From the NCBI RefSeq assembly GCF_009733595.1, contig NZ_WOFH01000009.1:348027-412026 (forward strand): DNA of 64,000 bases. The letters run 5' to 3'. The translations under genes were made by a program, and so were the position numbers. Below are positions 25,647-32,887 of the stretch, in pieces. The first letter of the stretch is position 1; each line of letters opens with the position of its first letter. Below the pieces are notes generated by a model. That model was not told the origin of the DNA and ran no database searches. It saw only the letters and a program-made list of their open reading frames with translations. This stretch comes from Actinomadura litoris. Lineage in GTDB: Bacteria > Actinomycetota > Actinomycetes > Streptosporangiales > Streptosporangiaceae.

Positions 25647-25683
25647 CCGCCGGCCGTCCGGAGTTCGCCCGGACGGCCGGCGG
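25647..25683 (+). terminator. strong hairpin after the TetR gene
   Basis: A perfect 15-bp stem (CCGCCGGCCGTCCGG and its complement) with a 7-base loop, 22 bases past the stop codon. It has no T-run, as is common in high-GC genomes. It also lies 3' of the convergent tam gene, which ends at 25803. Confidence 0.75.
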
Positions 25684-25802
25684 CCGGGGTCGCCGGCGCC
25701 GGGTCACGGTGCCGGGATCTGGTCCGGATGCCGCCCGTCCGCCGAGGTCGCGCACCGCAGGGGAACGAGTCGCTCACCTCTGATGGACGGACGGCACCCC
25801 GT

Positions 25803-26591
25803 CTAGGGCGCGTTCCGGCGCGCGACGACGAACACGCGGCGGAACGGGAACACGGTCCCGTAGGTCGCGGCCGGATACGCCTCGTTCAGCCGACGCCGAT
25901 AGGCGTCGAGGAACTCCTCGGTCTCGGCCGCGTCGAGTTCGGTCAGGATGGGCCGCAGCGTGCTTCCCTTGACCCATTCCAGGACCGGGTCGTCGCCGTG
26001 CAGGATCTGCGCGTAGGTCGTTTCCCAGGCGTCGACCGCGTATCCGTGCCGCGCCAGCAGATCGAGGTATCCCGCCGGGGTGAGGACGGGCGAGGGCGGC
26101 ATCATGTGGCCGACCCTGCCCTTCCATCGGGGCGACCGGCAGAGCGCCCGCAGAAGGGTATGGCTGGGCTCGTCGAAATTGCCGGGCACCTGGAACGCGA
26201 GCCGCCCGCCGGGGGCGAGGGCGCCGGCCCATTGCGGCAGCAGCTCGAAATGCTCGGGAACCCAGTGCAGAACGGCGTTGGAAATGAGGAGGTCGACCGG
26301 GTCGTGCGGCCGCCAGGCGGCGACGTCCCCGACCGCGAAGCTCAGCCGGCCGGGGATCTCGTGCGCCTTCGCCGCCGCGATCATGTCGGGTGAGCTGTCC
26401 CGGCCCTCGATGACGGCCTCCGGCCACCGCTCGGCGAGGGTGGCGGTCAGCTCGCCCGAGCCGCACCCGAGATCGACGACGGACCGGGGTTCCAGGCCGT
26501 GGAGCCGTCCGACCAGCTCGGCGAACGGCCTGGAGCGCTCGTCGCCGTAGCGCCCGTACTGCGCGGGGTCCCATTCAGCATCTCTCGACAT
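25803..26591 (-). CDS. tam: trans-aconitate 2-methyltransferase
   Basis: Tam, 262 residues, is an S-adenosylmethionine-dependent enzyme that methyl-esterifies trans-aconitate, an aconitase inhibitor formed from cis-aconitate. Agreement with the E. coli Tam pattern runs throughout: the WDPAQYGRYGDERSRPF N-terminus, motif I VVDLGCGSGEL (about 39-49), DSSPDMI, SNAVLHWVPEHFELLPQW, FQVPGNFDEPSH, WETTYAQIL and the RRVFVVARR end. ATG at 26589-26591 is chosen; there is no ribosome site and the promoter seems to place transcription at the codon itself. Two palindromes like the one before the MarR gene at 28.0 kb cover this promoter. Confidence 0.93.
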   Translation of the reverse strand: MSRDAEWDPAQYGRYGDERSRPFAELVGRLHGLEPRSVVDLGCGSGELTATLAERWPEAVIEGRDSSPDMIAAAKAHEIPGRLSFAVGDVAAWRPHDPVDLLISNAVLHWVPEHFELLPQWAGALAPGGRLAFQVPGNFDEPSHTLLRALCRSPRWKGRVGHMMPPSPVLTPAGYLDLLARHGYAVDAWETTYAQILHGDDPVLEWVKGSTLRPILTELDAAETEEFLDAYRRRLNEAYPAATYGTVFPFRRVFVVARRNAP

Positions 26592-26596
26592 CAAGA
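26583..26596. promoter_or_regulatory. TamR-type operator overlapping the tam start codon
   Basis: TCTCGACATCAAGA is a 14-base near-palindrome (one mismatch). It matches the perfect palindromes at 26617-26630 and 27978-27991. Its position over the start codon would block transcription initiation if a regulator is bound. Confidence 0.65.
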
Positions 26597-26599
26597 CAC

Positions 26600-26628
26600 A
26601 GGATGCCCCGCCCCTATCTTGATGTCAA
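26600..26628 (-). promoter_or_regulatory. likely tam promoter
   Basis: On the minus strand, a consensus -35 TTGACA at 26623-26628 is followed after 17 bases by CATCCT at 26600-26605. Initiation would fall within a few bases of the ATG at 26591, consistent with a leaderless message and with the missing ribosome site. Confidence 0.5.
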
Positions 26629-26630
26629 GA
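26617..26630. promoter_or_regulatory. second TamR-type operator of tam
   Basis: TCTTGATGTCAAGA is a perfect palindrome (TCTTGA-TG-TCAAGA) that contains the -35 box of tam. Its centre is 34 bp from that of the site at 26583, and the two sites flank the promoter. Confidence 0.7.
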
Positions 26631-26649
26631 ATCCGGTCGGCGCGGCGCG

Positions 26650-27825
26650 CTAGAAGTCCTCCCCCTTGAACTCCATCGGACCCTCGTCCATCTCGAAGGT
26701 GCCGTCGGTGTAGAGCATGGGACGGGCCTCGCCGCCGTCGCTGTAGCGCTCCACGTGCCTGATCTCGAAGCCGTCCGGGACGGTGAAGTCCACCAGGGCG
26801 ATCGCGACCCAGTACGAGTAGTCGTCGCTGTGGAACAGCGGGACCGTCACCGTGGAGCCCCGGCCGTCGGTCACGACCGCGCGGGCGCCGTAGGACTTGA
26901 ACGAGCCGGTGCCGTTCTCGACGGCGCTGTAGGCACAGATCAGGACATATCCCTGCTGGTCGGGACGTGTGATCCGGACCGTCTCCCGGCCGGGCACCGT
27001 GGCGTCGCCGTCCAGCTGGATGAAGGGCGGCGCGGTGAGCGTGCCGAGGTCGCGGTAGTAGACGACACCGTCGCTCTCCTTGCGGCCCTTCTTCAGCTTG
27101 GAGGGCGGCGATACCTGGTGGGCGGGGACGAACAGGGCGTAAAGGTCCAGGTCCGCTCCCTCGGACTTCCGCTTGCCCCCGTCCCATTCCAGCGAGGCGG
27201 TGACCGTCGCCGTGGTGTCGCGCTTGTCCAGGCTGATCGACGCCTTGCCCGCCTTCTTCAGCGTGATCTTGCCTAGCGGTGCCGCCGCCGGGGCCGCGAC
27301 CGGGGGCGCGGCCGGCGCGGGGGCGGCGGGGCCAGGGTCGTCCACGGTCACGCCGTAGTCGGCGGCCAGCCCGGCCAGGCCGCTGGCCCACCCCTGCCCG
27401 ACCGCGCGCACCTTCCAGCCGTCACCGCGCCGGTACAGCTCCAGCAGCACCGCGACCGTCTCGCCGTCCACCAGCGGGGGCGGCTCGAAGGCGACCGTGC
27501 CCTGCCCGCAGACGACGGCGGCGCGCGGGGTGGTGGAGGCGTCGAAGCGCGCCCCCGGGCGGTCGGCGTCGACGCTCGCCACGATCGCGACCGTGTGCAC
27601 CTCGGGCGGCACCCGGCCGAGGTCGGCGGTGACCGTGGCGTTCTCGACGCTCACCCCGTCCTGCTCCGGATGGTTGAAGAACACCAGGTCGTGGTCGCCG
27701 CGGACCTTGCGCTCCCCGGTGAGCAGCAGCGCGGAGACGTCGACGGGCACGGCCGCCGTGATCGTGACCGCGGCGGACCGGCCGTCGAGTGGAGCGTTCC
27801 CGCCTTTGCCGAGGGTGTGCTGCAT
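26650..27825 (-). CDS. two-domain TerD-family stress protein
   Basis: A 391-residue cytoplasmic protein with two tandem TerD/calcium-binding beta-sandwich domains joined by an Ala/Pro linker (about 165-190). Domain 1, about 1-160, opens with TLGKGGNAPL and has DHDLVFFNHPEQDGVSVENA. Domain 2, about 190-391, has ISLDKRDTTATVTASLEWDG, GADLDLYALFV and YSYWVAIALVDF, with acidic loop residues typical of the family's Ca2+ sites. TerD proteins are linked to tellurite, oxidative and phage stress, but their mechanism is unsettled. ATG at 27823-27825 follows GGAGAG by 5 bases. It lies between tam and a TamR-like regulator, with its own promoter region divergent from the latter. Confidence 0.88.
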   Translation of the reverse strand: MQHTLGKGGNAPLDGRSAAVTITAAVPVDVSALLLTGERKVRGDHDLVFFNHPEQDGVSVENATVTADLGRVPPEVHTVAIVASVDADRPGARFDASTTPRAAVVCGQGTVAFEPPPLVDGETVAVLLELYRRGDGWKVRAVGQGWASGLAGLAADYGVTVDDPGPAAPAPAAPPVAAPAAAPLGKITLKKAGKASISLDKRDTTATVTASLEWDGGKRKSEGADLDLYALFVPAHQVSPPSKLKKGRKESDGVVYYRDLGTLTAPPFIQLDGDATVPGRETVRITRPDQQGYVLICAYSAVENGTGSFKSYGARAVVTDGRGSTVTVPLFHSDDYSYWVAIALVDFTVPDGFEIRHVERYSDGGEARPMLYTDGTFEMDEGPMEFKGEDF

Positions 27826-27977
27826 GGTTCTCTCCGAGGGGATGGGCGTCGGCCGTCTGCCTGCGGCAACGCGGTTGAAGATCATTACAGCAGGGCTTGA
27901 TCGCCACCGGCGCCGCCGGGGTGGCCGGAGTCGGCCGCCCGACGATCATCCGCCGGGACCGCCGTCCGCGGCGGGCG

Positions 27978-27991
27978 TCTCGATATCGAGA
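27978..27991. promoter_or_regulatory. perfect TamR-type operator upstream of the MarR gene
   Basis: TCTCGATATCGAGA is a perfect 14-base palindrome 16 bases before the regulator's ATG. It has the same TCTnGA-2-TCnAGA pattern as the two sites at tam, which suggests autoregulation and control of tam by one protein. Confidence 0.7.
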
Positions 27992-28007
27992 TGGGTAGGG
28001 TGGCGGG

Positions 28008-28496
28008 ATGGAGGATGAGGTCGACCGGCTGGTCGGCGCCTGGAACACCGAGCGTCCCGACCTCGATGTCGCGCCGCTGCACGTCCTCAGCCGGATCTCG
28101 CGGCTCGCGCGCCATCTCGACCGCGCGCGGCGGGCGGTGTTCGGCGCGCACGGCCTGGAGTCGTGGGAGTTCGACGTCCTCACCGCGCTGCGCCGGGAGG
28201 GCTCCCCCTACCAGCTCAGCCCCGGTCGGCTGCTGCACGCGACGCTGGTCACGTCCGGGACGATGACCAACCGCATCGACCGGCTCGCGGCGGCGGGCCT
28301 GGTCGAGCGGCATCCCGACCCGCTCGACAAGCGCGGCGTCATCGTCCGGCTGACACCGGCGGGGCTGCGGCGCGTGGACGCGGCGTTCGCCGACCTCCTC
28401 GACCGCGAGCAGGTGTTCCTGGAGGGGCTCAGCCCCGCCCAGCGGAGCGCGCTCGCCGACCTGCTGCGGACGCTGCTGGTCCCCTTCGACTCCTAG
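28008..28496 (+). CDS. tamR: MarR/PecS-family regulator, TamR-like
   Basis: A 162-residue winged-helix regulator. The N-terminal helix DRLVGAWNTERPDLD plus ISRLARHLDRARRAVF and WEFDVLTALRREG are the features of the PecS/TamR subgroup, and the wing LVERHPDPLDKRGVIVRLTPAG is complete. In Streptomyces coelicolor, TamR lies divergent to tam and is relieved by citrate and trans-aconitate. Here tam is 1.4 kb away with a TerD gene between, but matching palindromes at both promoters connect them. ATG at 28008 follows GGGTGGCGGG. The naming rests on recalled family resemblance and the shared sites. Confidence 0.85.
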   Translation: MEDEVDRLVGAWNTERPDLDVAPLHVLSRISRLARHLDRARRAVFGAHGLESWEFDVLTALRREGSPYQLSPGRLLHATLVTSGTMTNRIDRLAAAGLVERHPDPLDKRGVIVRLTPAGLRRVDAAFADLLDREQVFLEGLSPAQRSALADLLRTLLVPFDS

Positions 28497-28498
28497 GC

Positions 28499-28526
28499 GG
28501 CGGCTCCTAGCCGGCGGCTCCTAGCC
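28499..28526. repeat. 14-bp tandem duplication at converging stop codons
   Basis: GGCGGCTCCTAGCC occurs twice in tandem (28499-28512 and 28513-28526) just after the MarR stop, and the CTAG inside the second copy supplies the stop of the ABC-F gene. A third degenerate copy surrounds the MarR stop. It is probably a slippage duplication. Confidence 0.7.
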
Positions 28527-30287
28527 GACGTCCTCGGCGAGCATCAGCCACTCCTCCTCGACCTGGGCGGCCTCGGCCTGGATCTCCTTGAGGCGGCCGT
28601 CCAGCTCCTGGAGCTTGGCGTAGTCGGTGGCGTGCGCGGCGAGCCGCTCGTGCAGCTCGGCCTCCTGCCCGGCGAGCTTCTCCAGGCGGCGTTCGAGCCG
28701 GTCGAGCTCCTTGCGGGCCTTCCAGTCCTGGCCGCCCTTGGGCCTCGGCGGCGCGGCCGCGGCGGGCCCGGCGGGCGTGGCGGGGGCGACCGCGCCGGCG
28801 GTTCCGGCGGCGCGGCGCTCCAGGTACTCGTCGACGCCGCCGGGCATCATCGTCACGCGGCCGTCGCCGAGCAGCGCGACGACGTGGTCGGTGATGCGCT
28901 CCAGGAAGTAGCGGTCGTGGCTGACGACGACGAGTGTGCCGGGCCAGCCGTCGAGCAGGTCCTCGACCTCGGTGAGCGTCTCGATGTCGAGGTCGTTGGT
29001 CGGCTCGTCCAGCAGGAGGACGTTCGGCTCGCCCATGAGCAGCCGCAGCACCTGGAGGCGGCGCCGCTCGCCGCCGGACAGGTCGCCGACCGGCGTCCAC
29101 TGCCGGTCCCCCGCGAAGCCGAGCCGTTCGAGGAGCTGGCTCGCCGTCCACTCGCGCTTGCCGACGGTGATGCGGCGGCGGATCTCCTCCACCGACTCAA
29201 GGACGCGGCGGGACGGGTCGAGGTCCTCAAGGTTCTGCGACAGGTGCGCGAGCTGGACGGTCTTGCCCCGCACCACCCGGCCCGCCACCGGGTCGACCGA
29301 GCCGTCCAGCAGGCGCAGCAGCGTGCTCTTGCCGCTGCCGTTCACGCCGACGAGCCCGACCCGGTCACCGGGGCCGAGCCGCCAGGTCATCCGGGAGAAC
29401 AGGTCGCGTTCGCCGAGCCGGACGGTGGCGTCCTCGACGTCGTAGACGGTCTTGCCGAGCCGCGCGGTCGCGAAGCGGGTCAGCTCCACCGAGTCGCGCG
29501 CGGGCGGCTCGTCGGCGATCAGCGCCTGCGCCGCGTCCACCCGGAACTTCGGCTTGGACGTGCGGGCCTGCGGGCCGCGGCGCAGCCACGCCAGCTCCTT
29601 GCGCAGCAGGTTCTGCCGCTTGGCCTCGGTCGCGGCGGCGATCCGCGACCGCTCGGCCTTCGCCAGGACGTAGGCGGAGTAGCCGCCCTCGTAGCGCTCG
29701 ACGCGGCCGTCGACGACCTCCCACGTCCGCTCGGTGACCTCGTCGAGGAACCAGCGGTCGTGCGTGACGACGAGCAGCGCGACCCGGCGGCCGCGCAGGT
29801 GCCGGGCGAGCCAGTCGATGGCCTCGATGTCGAGGTGGTTGGTGGGCTCGTCCAGCACCAGCAGGTCGGACTCGGGGACGAGCAGCCGGGCCAGCGCGAC
29901 CCGGCGCCGCTCCCCGCCGGACATCCCGGCGAGCGGGGCGTCGAGGTCGAGCCCGGCGAGCAGGCCCGCGAGGATCTCGCGGGCGCGGGTGTCGCCCGCC
30001 CACTCGTGCTCGGCGCGCTCCCCCAGCACCACCGACCGGACGGTCGCGCCCTCGGGGAAGTCGTCGCGCTGGGTCAGGTAGCCGAGCCGCAGGCCGCGGG
30101 CGTGGGTGACGCGCCCGGCGTCGGGCTCGGCCTCCTTCGCGAGGACGGACACGAGCGTGCTCTTGCCGCCGCCGTTGCGCCCGACGACGCCCACGCGGTC
30201 GCCGTCGTCGAGCCCGAGGGACACGGCGTCGAGCAGCGGGGCGGGGCCGTAGGCCTTGGCGACGTTCTCAACGTTGATCAGATTCAC
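28521..30287 (-). CDS. ABC-F family ATPase (Uup-like)
   Basis: A 588-residue cytoplasmic protein with two ABC ATPase domains and no membrane segments. Domain 1 has Walker A GRNGGGKST (about 36-44), signature MSGGERRRVAL and Walker B LLVLDEPTNHLD. Domain 2 has GVNGSGKST (about 314-322), LSGGERRRLQVL and LLLDEPTNDLD. A linker of about 80 residues rich in Arg/Lys joins them, and a C-terminal coiled coil follows an Ala/Pro linker (about 505-580, ELDRLERRLEKLAGQEAELHE-type heptads). That C-terminal domain is typical of Uup, which acts at the ribosome or on DNA. ABC-F proteins modulate ribosomes or protect them from antibiotics; this one looks like a housekeeping type. Confidence 0.92.
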   Translation of the reverse strand: MNLINVENVAKAYGPAPLLDAVSLGLDDGDRVGVVGRNGGGKSTLVSVLAKEAEPDAGRVTHARGLRLGYLTQRDDFPEGATVRSVVLGERAEHEWAGDTRAREILAGLLAGLDLDAPLAGMSGGERRRVALARLLVPESDLLVLDEPTNHLDIEAIDWLARHLRGRRVALLVVTHDRWFLDEVTERTWEVVDGRVERYEGGYSAYVLAKAERSRIAAATEAKRQNLLRKELAWLRRGPQARTSKPKFRVDAAQALIADEPPARDSVELTRFATARLGKTVYDVEDATVRLGERDLFSRMTWRLGPGDRVGLVGVNGSGKSTLLRLLDGSVDPVAGRVVRGKTVQLAHLSQNLEDLDPSRRVLESVEEIRRRITVGKREWTASQLLERLGFAGDRQWTPVGDLSGGERRRLQVLRLLMGEPNVLLLDEPTNDLDIETLTEVEDLLDGWPGTLVVVSHDRYFLERITDHVVALLGDGRVTMMPGGVDEYLERRAAGTAGAVAPATPAGPAAAAPPRPKGGQDWKARKELDRLERRLEKLAGQEAELHERLAAHATDYAKLQELDGRLKEIQAEAAQVEEEWLMLAEDVG

Positions 30288-30354
30288 GACGCCTCCAGCC
30301 TATTGCCCCCGGCGAACCGGTCGCGCGGCCCGCCGCGCGGCCCGGTCGCGGGGC

Positions 30355-30579
30355 TCAGCGGGGCGGCGGGCCGCCCTCGGGCCGCGCCGTCGCGCCGGCG
30401 ACGGCCGCCGGGACGGCGTTGGAGGTGCTCGCGAGGGCGGGGTCGGGCGCGGCGACGGTGCCGGCGACGGTGCCGGGGGCGTTGCGGCGCAGGTCCCGGT
30501 CGCGGCGCACCGACCTCCCGACGAGCGTGACCATCATGGCGATGGCCAGCAGTGCCAGCAGCCCGGACAGAATCGTCAT
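30355..30579 (-). CDS. small single-pass membrane protein
   Basis: A 74-residue protein with one N-terminal membrane helix (about 3-22, ILSGLLALLAIAMMVTLVG), a basic cluster RSVRRDRDLRR on the cytoplasmic side and an Ala/Pro-rich disordered tail. GAGGTGGAG stands 3 bases before the ATG at 30577-30579, which supports translation. No family is recognised. It precedes the ABC-F gene by 67 bases on the same strand and may be co-transcribed. Confidence 0.65.
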   Translation of the reverse strand: MTILSGLLALLAIAMMVTLVGRSVRRDRDLRRNAPGTVAGTVAAPDPALASTSNAVPAAVAGATARPEGGPPPR

Positions 30580-30712
30580 CGCTCCACCTCGTCCGCGGAT
30601 TTCGGGCGTTCACCCTAAGGACGCCCCCGGCGGGCTCGGAGTTCGCTTGTATGACTAGAGCAGCTAGTGTGCCACCGATCACTCACCGTGCGGTGACCCC
30701 CGCGCGCGGCCG

Positions 30713-31642
30713 TCAGACGAGCGTCGCGCCCGGGACCGGGCCGGACGCGCGGACGACCGACGCGGCGACCCCCGCGCCGTCCAGGTCGGCGGCGAGCTCG
30801 GCGGCGTGCTCGTCGTTCGCGGCGAGGAACGCGCAGGTGGGGCCGGAGCCGGAGACGAGCGAGCCGAGCGCCCCGAGGTCGCGCCCGGCGGCGAGCGTGC
30901 GGCGCAGGGACGGCCGGAGCGCGAGCGCGGCGGGCTGGAGGTCGTTGTCGAGCGCCTCGCCGAGGCCCTTGGCGTCGCCGGTGGCGAGCGCGGCCATCAG
31001 GTCCTCGCTGACGCGCGGCCGGGGCGCGGCGCGCCCGTCGGCGGCGCGGATCCGGTCGCACTCGGCGTAGACGGCGGGCGTGGACAGGCCGCCGCCGGCG
31101 GTCGCGAACACCCAGTGGAAGGTTCCGCGGGCGAGCGCGGGGGTGAGCCGCTCGCCGCGTCCGACCCCGATCGCGGTGCCGCCGAGCAGCGCGAACGGGA
31201 CGTCGCTGCCGAGGTCGGCGGCGAGCTCCAGGAGGTCGTCGCGCGACAGCACGGGCGACTCGCGGTCGTCCCAGAGCCGGGCGCAGGCGACCAGCGCGGC
31301 GGCGGCGTCGGCGCTGCCGCCCGCCATGCCGCCCGCGACGGGGATGGCCTTGCGGATGCGCAGCGCCACCGCGGGCGGGGTCCCGAGCCGCGCGGCGACG
31401 AGCGTCGCGGCGCGGGCGGCGAGGTTGTCGGCGCCGGTGGGGACGCCCTCGACCGACACCCGCGAGTAGGGCGCCGGCTCGACGCTCACCTCCAGCCGCG
31501 CGGCGGGCACGGCGCGCACCTCGTCGAACAGCGACACGGCGTGGAAGACGTTGACCAGGTCGTGGTAGCCGTCGTCGCGGAGCGGCCCCACGGCGAGCTG
31601 GAGGTTGACCTTCGCGGGAACGCGTACGCTCACTGCCGTCAC
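30713..31642 (-). CDS. ispE: 4-diphosphocytidyl-2-C-methyl-D-erythritol kinase
   Basis: IspE, 309 residues, is a GHMP kinase that phosphorylates CDP-methylerythritol in the non-mevalonate isoprenoid pathway. The substrate motif VRVPAKVNLQLAVG opens the protein; the ATP-binding PVAGGMAGGSADAAAAL (about 101-117) is intact and the C-terminal VSGSGPTCAFL (about 263-273) is present. The start used is GTG at 31640-31642; GTG at 31631-31633 (VRVPAK nearer the N-terminus) is an alternative, as no strong ribosome site is visible. It belongs with rsmA, rpf and tatD upstream, as in other actinobacteria, but a lipoprotein gene is inserted here. Confidence 0.95.
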   Translation of the reverse strand: MTAVSVRVPAKVNLQLAVGPLRDDGYHDLVNVFHAVSLFDEVRAVPAARLEVSVEPAPYSRVSVEGVPTGADNLAARAATLVAARLGTPPAVALRIRKAIPVAGGMAGGSADAAAALVACARLWDDRESPVLSRDDLLELAADLGSDVPFALLGGTAIGVGRGERLTPALARGTFHWVFATAGGGLSTPAVYAECDRIRAADGRAAPRPRVSEDLMAALATGDAKGLGEALDNDLQPAALALRPSLRRTLAAGRDLGALGSLVSGSGPTCAFLAANDEHAAELAADLDGAGVAASVVRASGPVPGATLV

Positions 31643-31720
31643 GTCACCGAAGCGTACGGGACGCGGCGCCCCCGTACCGAAACCGGCCCGTCCCCGCAGG
31701 TCGCGCGGGGTGCCCGGAGG

Positions 31721-32887
31721 TCAGTCGCTGGTCACCGGGAGGTTGCGCGGGTTGAAGTAGGGGGTGGTCGCGATCTCCCGCAGCGCCGAGACGGCGCGCT
31801 TGTCGCCGGTCACCGCGAACGCCCGCCGGGTGTCGCGCGCGTCGTCGGCCTGCTCGTCGGAGTCGAAGTAGACGACGGCCTTGACCTGCGGGTCCTGGAG
31901 GGTCCTGGCGGCGGCGCGGAGCCACTCGGCGCGGCGCTCGCCGTAGGACTTCGGGACGCCGAACTCGGCGATCATGATCGGCTTGGCGCGTCCCCGGGCC
32001 CACTGCACGAACAGCTTCACCGCCTCCGACAGGTCGCGGTAGTCGTAGTCGCCGCCCGGCTGGGCGTCGGCGCAGATCCAGTCGACCTCGTCGTCGCCGG
32101 GGTAGAACGACCCCGCGTTGCCGGAGCCGAAGCCGCGCGCCGACGGGCACCACACCCAGGCGACGTTGTCGACCTTCTCCTGCTTGAAGACGGCCCGCAG
32201 GTGCTTCCACGCGGCGATGAAGTCGGCGGCGGAGTGCACGCGCTTCTGCGAGCTCTTCTTGTCCATGTCCCGCGACCAGCGCAGGAAGATCGGCTTGCCG
32301 GTGGCCTTGATCGCGCGGGCGCGGGAGCGGATCAGCTCGTCGTGCTCGCCGAGGATGATCTCCTTGGTGTCGGCGCCGCCCCAGGTCAGCAGCAGGTAGC
32401 GGCTGCTGGCGAGCACCGAGGAGTCCAGGCCGGTGGGGAAGGGCGACTTCCAGCCCCGGTAGCTCTGGACGATGTCGAGCTGCCGTCCGAGCCCGCTCTC
32501 GAACGCGGCGACCGGCTCCATGCCGGGCCTGCCCGCGTCCTTGCCCGTCGGCTTGCCGGACGGGCTCCCCGAGGGGCTCTGCGACGGGCTTCCCGAAGGC
32601 CCGGCCGAGGGGCTCGCCGAACCGTCCGGGGAGCCGGAGGTCTTGGAGGGCGACCCGGCGGAGGACTTCGGCCTGGCGACGTCCTCCGGCGGGACGTAGG
32701 CGCCGAAGTAGGCGCCCTTCGCCGGGGGCGTCGGGGCGACGCCGGCCCGCGCGGTCGTCGTGATCTTCGGTGCGGCCCCCGCGCCGCTACCGCAGCCGGC
32801 GGCTGCCAGCGCCGCCAGCGCCGTGATCACGATCGGCGCCGCCGCGGGCACCCCGACCCGCGCCGTCCGCGAACGCGCCTTCACCAT
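31721..32887 (-). CDS. GH26-like lipoprotein with an altered active site
   Basis: A 388-residue lipoprotein with lipobox AAGC (Cys32) and a Ser/Pro/Gly-rich linker (about 64-115). The C-terminal domain (about 120-388) has the outline of a glycoside hydrolase family 26 barrel. It contains PIFLRWSRDMD where the family has a Pro-Ile-Leu-Arg-Pro-x-His-Glu-Met-Asn strand, WKHLRAVFKQEKVDNVAWVW, and MIAEFG with the likely nucleophile Glu308. The general acid Glu is replaced by Asp207 and the preceding His by Arg, so mannanase-like activity is doubtful. ATG at 32885-32887 follows GGAGGG. Its first 101 bases overlap the 3' end of rsmA in another frame. A role at the cell surface, such as glycan binding, is possible. 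Confidence 0.75.
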   Translation of the reverse strand: MVKARSRTARVGVPAAAPIVITALAALAAAGCGSGAGAAPKITTTARAGVAPTPPAKGAYFGAYVPPEDVARPKSSAGSPSKTSGSPDGSASPSAGPSGSPSQSPSGSPSGKPTGKDAGRPGMEPVAAFESGLGRQLDIVQSYRGWKSPFPTGLDSSVLASSRYLLLTWGGADTKEIILGEHDELIRSRARAIKATGKPIFLRWSRDMDKKSSQKRVHSAADFIAAWKHLRAVFKQEKVDNVAWVWCPSARGFGSGNAGSFYPGDDEVDWICADAQPGGDYDYRDLSEAVKLFVQWARGRAKPIMIAEFGVPKSYGERRAEWLRAAARTLQDPQVKAVVYFDSDEQADDARDTRRAFAVTGDKRAVSALREIATTPYFNPRNLPVTSD

